A DNA stretch of 64,000 nt, from NCBI GenBank assembly GCA_021018995.1, contig CM037587.1, positions 62,966,104-63,030,103 of the forward strand. The letters are read 5' to 3'. Shown here piece after piece: positions 45,761-56,169 of this stretch. The position numbers and the translations under genes were made by a program. The stretch is from Chloranthus sessilifolius. Its lineage: Eukaryota; Streptophyta; Magnoliopsida; Chloranthales; Chloranthaceae. How positions within the stretch are numbered: position 1 is the first letter of the stretch; each line of letters starts with the position of its first letter. The notes below the pieces were generated by a model. That model made no database searches, was not told the DNA's origin, and saw nothing but the letters and a program-made list of their open reading frames with translations.

Positions 45761-47038
45761 GTGAACTATTTGGCTGTGGGTAGGATTCCCCCACATTGGA
45801 ACAAAATGGATAAGGAGCTGTTCTTTTCCCATATCAGACATTACATGTGGGAGGATCCATACCTGTTCATGCATTGTGCAGACCAAGTTGTGAGGAGGTG
45901 TGTCCCTGAGGATGAATTCCACAACATACTAACCATGTGTCATGAGTAGGCTTGTGGAGGCCATTTCAAAGGTAATAAGACAGCTACAAAGGTGCTCCAA
46001 AGTGGACTTTATTGGCCCACTCTCTTCAAGGATGCATGGCAGCATTGTGAAGATTGTGAAAGATGCCAAAAAATGGGAAGTATCTCCAACAGAAACTTCA
46101 TGCCTTTATAACCTATACTTGTTATTGAACTCTTTGACATTTGGGGGATTGACTTCATGGGTCCTTTCCCCCCTTCCTATGGATATAATTTTATTCTTGT
46201 GGCTGTGGACTATGTGTCCAAATGAGTTGAGGCCATAGCCACAAGAACCAATGATCACAAAGTTATCCTCAACTTCTTGAAGGACAACATTTTCTCTAGG
46301 TTTGGCACCCCCAGAGCTATCATTAGTGATGGGAGAAGTCATTTATGTCATAAATAGTTTCAGAACTTACTTAGAAAGAACTCTTTGACACATAGAGTTG
46401 TCACCCCATACCACCCACAAACCAGTGGATAGGTGGAAATTTCTAATAGAGAAATCAAACACATTTTGGAGAAAACTGTGAGAGGAGATAGGAAGGATTG
46501 GTCCCTGAGGTTAACTGATACTCTTTGGGCCTATAGAACTGCTTATAAGACCCCAATAGGGATGCCTCTCTTTAGGCTGGTGTATGGCAAGGCATGCCAT
46601 TTACCAGTAGAGTTAGAACACAAAGCCTATTGCGCTATTAAATCATTGAATATTTATCTAACTTCTGTTGGCATGCACAGGAGGCTCTAGCTGTCAGAGC
46701 TGGAAGAATTGAGATTGGAAGCCTACTCCAATGCCAGAATCTACAAAGAGAAAACCAAGGTTTTTTATGACAAGCAATTGTTGAGAAAGGAGTTCACTGC
46801 TGGCAACAAGGTATGGCTTTTCAATTCTAAATTGAAATTTTTCACAGGAAAGTTGAGATCTAGATGGGAGGGACCTTATAATGTAGTGCATGTATCTCCA
46901 TCTAAAGCTGTTGAAATCATGGATCCAAAAGATGGTAGGATCATGAAAGTTAAGGGTCAAAGGCTCAAACTCTTTGTGGAAAATATAGTAGAGCATGTGG
47001 TGACCATTCACCTTCAAGAACCTCCCAAGTGTGATTGA
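45761..47038 (+). pseudogene. C integrase region
   Basis: The zinc-binding part near 45950-46070 precedes the core words [12 protein letters not shown]-like and VTPYHPQTSG-like (46130-46440). These are followed by [20 protein letters not shown] and [20 protein letters not shown]. The C-terminal LRSRWEGPYNVVHVSPSKAV and MKVKGQRLKLFVENI blocks are typical of Athila. Fossil. Confidence 0.88.
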
Positions 47039-47279
47039 TTTTCAACAACGTATACTATGTATCATAACTGTTATTTTTGTCAATTTTGTAGTTGTTTTTG
47101 TTTTCAACTCTGTTTAGCATTGTACATGGGTTGCAATTTTGTTTAAGTGTTTCATGTAGGTTACTGAGTCAACCTTGTTTAAGTTACAAATGCCCTCAAT
47201 CTATGAGAAATCCAATGGGAACATAGCAGAATTGAAAAATCTCTGTGAATGGAGACAAAGGAATTGCTGAGAAATAAGT

Positions 47280-48079
47280 TTAGAATGCAAAACAGATCTG
47301 TCGAGAGGTTTGAATTGATGTTCGACAGGTTCTGAGGCCTCCCAATGTGCATTTTAACATGTATTATGACCTGTCGAGAGGTTTAGGTTGATTCTCGACA
47401 GGTACTAAAGCTATGCATGAGCAATTCGATAGGATATGTGTACTTATCGAAATATTGGGAGAACTAGTCGAGAGGTACTGAAGACTTTTGGGTTTTGATA
47501 GGTTCAGATTACCTATCGAGAGGTTCCATGAACCTCTCGAATTGATTTTGTTTGAAGCCTTGAACCTGTCGACAGGGTTGAATGAACCTCTCGAGACCTT
47601 CAACCTGATTCTAACTCTTTCACAGGTTGATGCAACCTATCGAAACCTTCTCTCCAATCCTGTCGAAATAAGATTTTGGTTGTTTTAAACCCATCAACAA
47701 CTTAATCCATTCACTCGACAGCTTCTGCTCTGAGCTCCATTCCTTGTCTGTCGATTTCCCAGTTCCCTCTTCTTCCTCCATCTCACTGGTTTCTACTCCA
47801 ATCACTCGGCCATTGTTCCAATTGCTTCAATTCCTCAAGGGCGACATTTTGCACCTGGTCTGTGCCAGTTTGGTGTCGTGTACATCAAGATCTAAAAAAC
47901 CCTAGGGTTTATATGGGTAAGTTCTTTTTTAGCTCCACTCTATGATTTCCAAGCTCTGTACTTCCATTTCTAATTTGTGTGGCTACTTTGATTGAGAGAA
48001 GAGGTTTGTGTGGCTACTTTGATTGAGCGAAGAGGTTTGTTGTGGTTGTTGAGGGTGATTGTTTGAATTTTTGTGACCA
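47280..48079 (+). promoter_or_regulatory. C internal array of CCTGTCGAGAGGTT-type motifs before ORF3
   Basis: About a dozen words between 47290 and 47690, such as CCTGTCGAGAGGTT and its reverse AACCTCTCGA. Sites at 47511 and 47532 are 21 bp apart. A telo-box AAACCCTA lies near 47897 in the presumed leader. A TATA box is less clear than in A, B and D. Confidence 0.72.
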
Positions 48080-50172
48080 ATGGTTGACCGTGAGGATACT
48101 TTAGCGGCTATGTTCAAAGCCCTTTCCAAATCTGCCCAGAAATCCACTAGAAAATCTAGTAGGCTAGCCACACAGCCCAAAGAGAACCCACCTGCTAAGA
48201 GAAAGTTAATCATGGATAGATCTAACAAACCTAAGAAAGTTAAGAAATCCAAGAAGGCCAAAATCACTAAGGAAATTGCTGAGGAAATTGTTGAGAATGT
48301 GCCAGTGCCTGAACGTAACCCAGAGGCTGAACCTGAAATCCCTATGAACCTATCTACTCCCAATGAGTTTGTGGATGCCTTAGACCTGATCCCTGAGACA
48401 AATTTTGACATACCTTATTTTTCTATGGTAGAGGAGTGCAAGGACACCTTGGACTATTTGGTGAAGGCAGGGCTGACATCCTTATTGACCCCATTGCAAG
48501 AAAAATCCTACCCTAGACTGGTCAAATTGTGGTATCAAAATATCAGGAAGAAAATGAAGCCAGGGCTGACATCCTTATTGACCCCATTGCAAGAAAAATC
48601 CTACCCTAGACTGGTCAAATTGTGGTATCAAAATATCAGGAAGAAAATGAAGCCAGGGTCAACTGAGCCTACCCTTGTAATCTTGATTGATAATTGGGAG
48701 CTTGTTGTGGACTAGAGTGATATAGAATTAGTTTTAGGGGTCCCATCTGTTTATGACTCAGTATATGGTTTAGGAGCACCTGAGAAGGTGTCATTTAGAG
48801 CAATGGCCAGACAACTGACTCAAGGCATTGTGGGGTCTGGGGAATCACTGATGAGAAGAGATCTAAACCCTAGCCTGTTGTTCATAGATTCAATTTTGAG
48901 GAAAAATATATATGTCAGTGGACATCAGCAGGAGAGGAGAACCCCCAATAGTGGATGCCTTGTACTTTTTCTCCAAGGGCCAGTTCATGAATGCCCCTCA
49001 ACTGATCTTTGAGTCCATGGTAGATGTGAATGATAAAATCAGAAGAGCACAGACCTTGCCAGGGTTACCCTACAGCAGGCTCATCACTGCTTTGTTAAGA
49101 AAAGGGAAGTTTGAGATCCAAAAGGATGAGCCAATGGAAAAGGTGACTCCAAAAGTGTTTAGGAAGAGGGCCTAGTCTACAAGTAGGACCCTGATTGGGA
49201 AAAGCAAGAATAAATAAGTTGAGGATCCTGCTTTGGAAGCATCTCAGGCAGCCACATCAGCAGCTACACCTGTTATACCCACAGCTCCATCACCCATTAA
49301 GAATTGCAATGGGACTTCTACATCGCTAGAGCTGAGCTTACACCTTCACGGGTCCTAGCTCAGAGCCTCCACCTATGACCTTTGCACCCATACTCATCCC
49401 TTCCACTGATGTACTTTTGCCTGATATCAGCTCTGCTATTGCCAATATCTCCATTCCATCACCCTCTCTACCATCCATCTCAGTTCCTATACCATCCATT
49501 TTAGTCCCCATACCTCCTAGCAGCTTAGTCATCCTTTCCACCATCACCACATCCACACCTTTGTCAGCTCCTCCTACCACAGACCTCATCCCTACCTTAC
49601 CTTCACTCCCCATCACATCCACCTACCAGAGAATATAAAAAACAACCCCTCCAGTCAGCCCATCCATCCCAACTGTTGAACCCTTGATCCCTGCACCATC
49701 TACATCAACTAACCCAGTCATTTCCTCTCCACCATCCATACCCTTTGACTTTGAGCATATTACCTCCATATCACTTCCACATACCCAGGATTTGGACCAC
49801 TTAACCATTGAGGGATATTCATCCCTAATTGACTCCATTGTGGAGGACATTGGGCATGAATATACCCCCTTATCTGACTCCCCACAACACCCAATTCTAG
49901 CCTACTCCCACCCCACCTTTTCAACATGCCCCCACATCTCATTTCCAGCTCATTATCCCTATTCCACCTATTGCCCAAGCCCAAGTCCTACTAGAGGCTT
50001 CTGCCCAAACCCTTTCCCTTCTCACCACCATCCTAGCCCAGCTCCAAACCAACACAGCTAATCAAGCTGCTATGGCCACCTGCCAACAAGCCACCCAATC
50101 AACCTTAAGCCCTATTATCCCAACCTCCCATCCTCTTCCAATCCCTACTTTTACACCTACTCCTGTACCCAC
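48080..50172 (+). pseudogene. C ORF3, first part
   Basis: Starts MVDREDTLAAMFKALSKSAQ. A strongly basic region with NLS-like words (PPAKRKL, KPKKVKKSKKAK) precedes the shared domain (FVDALDLIPETNFDIPYFSM, then AGLTSLLTPLQEKSYP and RLVKLWYQNI), followed by a long Pro/Ser/Thr-rich part. A 93-bp unit is tandemly duplicated in frame (48468-48653). The gene is interrupted by B and resumes at 62896. No envelope features are seen. Fossil. Confidence 0.78.
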
Positions 50173-52292
50173 TATTAAGTGGTGAAAAATGCCACTTTTC
50201 ACCCTCTAACCTGACCATTGATATACCTGTGAACACACTAATAAGCTTCTGTCAAAAGCATTTTATAAACAACAATAAAAAAGGATATTAATGCAGAAAA
50301 CCACTCAAGAATGCCCAAAAAGGGGTTATCTCTCAGCATAGGACAAACCCAGCAACAACACACCAGAGGGTAGCACATCACTGGACCCTTGGAGTACGTG
50401 GCTACAGCAAGGCAAGGCGAAGGAAGTGAAAGCAGGCTAAAAACGTCCTATCGATTGGTCACCTGAAAATTTTGATAGGAGCTGAAAGCAAAGAAAGGAA
50501 GAATTCGTGAAGTTAAAGAAGTTTTCGATAGGATCTGAAGGCAGAAGAAAGATGAATTCGTGTGGACAGAGGAGTTTGATAGGATTCAAGAACCTATCGA
50601 GCAGCTGAAAGGAAGGAAGAAATCATCCTATCGAAAACCTACCTGAAGCGTCAAAGGAACCTATCGAATGGTTTCTTGATCCTATCGAAGGGTGATTGAG
50701 CCTTTCGATAAGACTGAAAGCAAACCTATCGAAATGGTGGAATGCAGAGCGGAACCTGTCGAAATGGTTCTCCAACCTGTCGAAGAGCCCTTCCAACCTG
50801 TCGAATACTCCAAGCCAAGGGCAGAGAATGCTGAAACTCTAAGAGAAGGCTCATCCTATCGAAACCTATCGAAGAGATCTGAGAACCTAGCGAAAGGACC
50901 AAAATGCTCTATTCCAACCTGTCAAAAGCTTCCTGAACCTGTCAAAATTGTGTGTAGAACTTCTCAGAAATTCAGCTATGCACATGTTGTGATTCAGTGA
51001 CCTGCTGCATGTAACTCGAGGCACTTGGTGACCGACACAACGGTTCTAGAAGATGTCCTAGGAAGCCCTAACCAACTCACGTGCTCTAACAGAACTCTAA
51101 CAAACTTTGACGACCTTCTAGAAGGGATTTTTGGCAGGAAAAATAGAGGAGAAAGCTATATATAGAGACCCCCAATTGCCATTGGGGGGGGATCGAGATC
51201 TGAGCTAAATTCTTGAGATTAACACTTGTAGAGCAATTCCATTTTCCCTCCTTTAGCCCAACAATGGCTGGCTAATTCCCCTGGAGTAGCAAGGAGAGAG
51301 GTTAGATCTGTAATTGGGTAAGGTTAAGATTGCTATTGTGGGTTCTCAGTTGCACAGACTACAGATCTGAGAGTGTTTTCCATTGTAGAGTGACTTTAAT
51401 TGCAATGTAAATGCTGCTTTTAATACTTTAATTAGTTCTAAAGTTTCTTTGGTTCCATTTGGTGATCGATCAGATTTGTGTAGAGGAGTTGTAGATCAGC
51501 TCACTCACTTAACTGGTAGGCCTCTTAGATACCACCCGATCTCCCTGGATATGATACTCCTGTGATTCCTTGAGTCTGTGACCTAGGAATTGTAGCATCT
51601 GTAGTGGTTTTAATTGCTCTAATTGATGTTCTAGCTCTGGAGGAGATCCTTAGGATGGTCTGTGACCATTAAAGTGGACAGATCATAACCTTAAGATTAG
51701 CCCAAGCTCAGGCTCCAATTGGATTTGTCTGCTGTAAATCCATAGATTCGATAAAGTCTATAGGATGGTCTGTGACCATTAAAGTGGACAGATCATAGCC
51801 TTAAGACCAGGTGTATCCTGTGAATTGGAGTAGAATTTATACCCTGCAGCTGTCCTTATAGCCAACGAGGGATTTGTGTGCTCTGAACCTCTGTAGCACG
51901 ATTAATTGAATCTGATTTCAATGAAGACCAATCTCTAAGCTACTCTTCTCTATTTTCTACTTTTTACTCTCTTCCCCTGTAAGATCTAAGTTCTTAAACT
52001 TGATCCAATTTTAGCCTATGTTTAATTTTAGCGTAGTTTAAGTGACAATCCATTTTGAACCTCTCCCCTGCCTTTTAGCTAACTTAGCAATAGTTAGGGT
52101 GCCAGATCTAATACAGATATGGAGATTTATCATATTTTTAAACTAACCTCCCTGTGGACATTCCCTTATTCACCATTTCTATAAAACTTGCTACAACAGA
52201 CCTTGACTACTTGCAGGTCTGTGTGAGTGTGTCTGCCTAGTTTTATTGATGATTTTAGACCCTCATTTGAGGGGAGGCAAACACAACCAACA
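50173..52292 (+). repeat. B 5' LTR
   Basis: Runs from TATTAAGTGGTGAAAA to ACAACCAACA. Array at 50440-50960, TATA box TATATATAG at 51157-51165, hairpin blocks at 51655-51686 and 51765-51796. Partner at 60795-62895. Confidence 0.93.
50440..50960 (+). promoter_or_regulatory. Phased array of CCTATCGAA/CCTGTCGAA motifs in the B 5' LTR
   Basis: About 18 words in 520 bp, upstream of the TATA box. Two runs show exact 21-bp phasing: starts at 50659, 50680 and 50701, and at 50754, 50775 and 50796. This is two turns of the helix, so bound proteins would sit on one face. Confidence 0.85.
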
Positions 52293-52298
52293 AGTTTT

Positions 52299-52316
52299 TG
52301 GCGCCGCTGCCGGGGA
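52299..52316 (+). other. B primer-binding site
   Basis: TGGCGCCGCTGCCGGGGA, six bases after the LTR; the standard Athila-type site. Confidence 0.93.
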
Positions 52317-52587
52317 GGCAGTTTAGAAATTGATAGATCTAAGTTTTGATCATAGATCTGTAGTTTTTATTTGATTTTTACTAACTGCATTTGTAAGTTT
52401 TGTTGTTTTTCAGTAGTTTGTGTGCATTTCATCAGATCTAAGGCTACCAGTGAGAGGAGAATCATGCTGGAGACTTCTCTGTAGTTTTTATCCCTCTACT
52501 CCCCTGTTATTTTTCAGATCTGTTGATAATTTTATTAGAATAGTTAGAAAATTTGGTTGATTTTGCTTGTGGTGTTGAAAATATGTT

Positions 52588-54233
52588 ATGTATTCAGATT
52601 TTGAGTGGTGTATGTTTGGTAGGAGAACTCTGCAACCTCAGATTATTCCACTAAATCCAGAGGTTGAAAGACTTCTCAGATCCAGACCAACTACACCCAC
52701 ATCTATTGCATTTGATTCTTTAGAAATGGGTGAGGAACAACAGCCAAGAACCCTTAAGGAGTTTAATGCACCAGGGTCTATAATTCTCTCTTCTGCATTC
52801 AATTCCCAGCTGCTCAGTGAAACTATGAGATAAAATCATCCATCATTCAAATGCTGCCCTCATTTCATGGCCTGACCAAAGAAGACCCCTACAAGCACAT
52901 TGGTGAGTTCTTGGGACTGTGCACTACATTTAATATCATAGGTTTGGAGGAAGAGGCCACCATGATGAGACTCTTTCCTTTTTCATTAAAGGACAGAGCC
53001 AGGACTTGGTTTTCCTTGCTTCCACCCAAAATCATTTAGTCCTGGAGTGATCTCCAATGTCAATTTCTGGCCAAATTTTTCCCTATGTCAAAGACCAGCC
53101 AGTTGAGGAAGGGTATCATCTCTTTTACCCAAGATCCAACTGAAGATTTTCATTAATCTTGGGAGAGATTTAAAGAACTCCTCAAGAAATGCCCCCACCA
53201 TCAAATCCCTGAATGGCAATTGGTTCAAATCTTTTATCAAGAAATTGATGCTAAAAGCAAAGATATGATAGATGCTTCCTGTGGTGGCACCTATCTCCAT
53301 AAAACTGCTTGAGGCATGGGAGCTCTTTGATATTATTAGTGAGAACTCTATGCAAAGGGAAACCTTGGCAAGAGATCTAGAGCCTCCTAGAGTGATGAAG
53401 GAGAACACCTCAAGGGGAAAGGTATATGAAGTGAGTGTACCAAGTGAGTTGGAAAGGAAAGTGGACAGCTTAACCCTGAAATTTGATAGGCTAATGGGAG
53501 CAATTCAGTCACCTGTGGCTGCTAGAGTGGAAGTGGCATGTGCCATATGCCAGTCCCCTGCTCATCCCCTGGAAGAATGCCCATCTATTGACCAGTTTCC
53601 TGATTTTATAACGGAGCATGTGACTGCAGCTCAGTCTTATGGGCAGCAGCCTGCTGCTGGGTATCAATGGAGGAACCACCCCAATCTGAGGTGGCGACAA
53701 GATGCATACCCCAGCCAGCAGTAGCAGCCCCAGCAGCCCATGCCCTGCAGAAGTGCTCAACCCTATAGAGAAAATTATGTCCCAAGGCCTCAACATCAGC
53801 AACCCATGGCCCAACCTGTAGCTCCTCCTGTGCAGCAAGCTGCACCTCCTCCAACTGTGAGAACACCATCCTTTGAGGAACAAGTTCTATCCTCACTGCA
53901 GAGCTTAAACACCTTAACCCAAACTGTGCACTCTCACAATCAGAGTATCAAAAAGATAGAGGACCAACTTGGTCAGCTGTCTGATGCTCTGACTAGGAGA
54001 GAGGGAGGAAGGCTGCCCAGCCAACCACAGGACAACTCACGAAGGCAGTTTGTAGTGGGTGAAATGTTCTCCACCTATGAGGAAGCCAAATCTTTACAAC
54101 TTTGAGAAGTGGTAAGCTAGTGGACAACCAAGTGGGCTGTGAGCCTGTGAGGAACTTGGAGGAAGAAAATGAAGTGATTTCTACCAGCACACAACAAAGA
54201 CCACCAATGGTGGACTTGAAGGAATAATCAGCT
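52588..54233 (+). pseudogene. B gag region
   Basis: Athila-type gag: RTLKEFNAPG near the start, MLPSFHGLTKEDPYKHIGEF then LFPFSLKDRARTWFSLLPP as the capsid core. The zinc knuckle CAICQSPAHPLEEC lies near 53545, followed by a Gln/Pro-rich linker and a helical segment (SIKKIEDQLGQLSDALTRRE). Better preserved than in C. Fossil. Confidence 0.86.
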
Positions 54234-55208
54234 GTGAATAAAGAGGATAATGAGGATCCTCAAGAAAAGAAAAAAATAAAAAAGAAAGAGGCCCCATTGG
54301 CTAAGGCTGTAAGTGAGGGAGCAATCCCACATTTGCCATTTCCTAAGGCACTACAAGCACCCTCCCCTTTTGATAAAGGGCAAGGAAAAATTAAGGAAAT
54401 GATGGAGACTTTCAAGCAAGTAAAGATCAATTTACCTTTACTTGATGCCATTAAACAGGTCCCAGCCTATGCCAAGTTTTTAAAAGACCTGTGCACCCAT
54501 AAAAGACAGTCTAGGATACACCTATCCATGAAGGTCTTTTCAGCAGAAAAAGTTAAGCAAGTCCTGTCGATTGAAACTCCCCCCAAACTTCAAGATCCTG
54601 GCCTCCCCACTATCCCCTGTATCATTGGGGATCATACCATTGATAAAGCCTTATTAGATCTGGGAGCCAGTGTAAATTTGCTTCCATATTCAGTATATGA
54701 GAAGCTGGGCTTAGACAAATTAAAGCCCACACATGTGGTCCTCCAGCTGGCCGACAGATTTGAAAGGAAACCTGTGGGGATAATTGAGGATGTTTTGGTT
54801 GGAGTTGACAAATTCTTCTATCCTGCTGACTTTTTGTTATTGGACATGAAACCAAGCAAATGTGCTTCTTCCATACCTATGATTCTAGGTAGGCCCTTTT
54901 TGGCCACTGCCAATGCCCACATACAATGTAGGTATGGGATCATGGAAGTGTCATTTGGGAACATAAAGATTAAGCTGAATGTGTATAACACTGGCTATCA
55001 ACCCTCTCTTGAAGAGGCTTGCTTTTCCATTAATGCCCAAAAGAAAGTGATGCATGATAATCCACATTGGCTGGTGCAGGACAATGCTTGGTTCACAGAT
55101 AGAAAATTGCACCCAGGGAATGGACACTTCCTGAGGAAAAGATCTATGAAAAGTGCCAAGTTTGATGAGCCTGAGGGGACTATGGATCTTCCAGACCCTC
55201 CAGATTAA
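54234..55208 (+). pseudogene. B protease region, end of the gag-protease frame
   Basis: A long well-kept stretch: KALLDLGASVNLLPYSVYEK, LKPTHVVLQLADRFERKP, VLVGVDKFFYPADFLLLDM, SIPMILGRPFLATANAHIQC, and an acidic tail EGTMDLPDPPD. The tail is shared with A and is followed by non-coding DNA, so this end looks like a family trait. Part of a fossil element. Confidence 0.88.
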
Positions 55209-55499
55209 CCCCTGTGGTCAGTATGTATCATATGTACCATACTTTGCTTTTGTTTTAGGTGTTTACTTTATTGTTAATTGATTTTTTTTATTTCTTGCAA
55301 CATGAAAAGAAAAAAAAAATTAGGGAGAGAAACAAAACTGCCATGCTTAATACTAGGCCATCATTTCAGTATTACCAGTTATCCTGAGATAATGGGAGCT
55401 TCGCCACAGGGAAAACAAATTATAGAGCAGCACTGCAGACGAGCCTACTGAGTGCTAAAACTAAAAGTACCCCGAAATGCAGCCTTATTTGATTTTTAG

Positions 55500-55900
55500 A
55501 AGTCTTCAACAGGTCAAGTTCACCTTTCGATAGGTCACATGGTGATTTTGGCAGGATATTTGATGGTTTCGATAGGCACTGAACTTCTCGATAGGTGAAA
55601 TTAACTTTTCGATCAGTTAAAAAGAGCAAAACAGAGATTTCGATAGGTTCTCGATACCAATCAGGAACCTATCGAAATGAAGATTCAGCTGCCGTTTAAA
55701 CTGATCGAAAGGATAGTTTCACCTATCGGGATCCTATCGAATCTTCCCCTTTCAGAGTTTTGTCTGCCATGTTTTCGACAGGACGCATGAACTTATCGAA
55801 ACCATCCAATTCACCATATCAGAATTGTATTCCACCCCTTATATACCTGTCGAGAGGTCATTTGTACCACATTCCATACCTTCTGCAAAACCCTAGTTCT
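55500..55900 (+). promoter_or_regulatory. B internal promoter module: motif array, TATA box, telo-box
   Basis: About 14 CGATAGG/CCTATCGAA words at 55500-55860, TATA-type CTTATATACC at 55839-55848, and AAAACCCTAG near 55888. ORF3 begins about 280 bp further on. The layout repeats that of the LTR promoter (array, then TATA box). Confidence 0.75.
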
Positions 55901-56169
55901 TGTCCTCTCTCTTTCGCCTCCCTCTTTCTCCACTAATTCCTCACAGAACCTTCAGCTGTGCAGGCTGCCATTTTGTTAGTACATTTAGCTTACACAGAGG
56001 AGCATTTTACCCCTAATTTTGGAAAAATTGAAGCTGTGCAGTGTGATTTTTGTTAAACCCTAGGTATTCCGAGGACAGTTGCTTTTCCACCATCAATCTG
56101 TCGCTCCTCTAAACTTTAAACTTCAAACTCCACTTCAAGTTGGTGAGTGCTTAATTTCTGAAGAGTACA

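Larger units (their letters stand above)
38936..50172 (+). mobile_element. C, first part: Athila element with RT, RNase H and integrase
   Basis: The 5' LTR begins TGTTGAGCAGTG at 38936; CGTCG just before it would be the target duplication, though the far side is outside the window. Then come the primer site, gag, protease, RT, RNase H, integrase, motif array and ORF3. ORF3 is split at 50172 by element B and resumes at 62896. C is related to A and B in LTR ends, primer site, gag, protease and ORF3, but belongs to a diverged subfamily. About fifteen breaks. Older than B. Confidence 0.9.
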
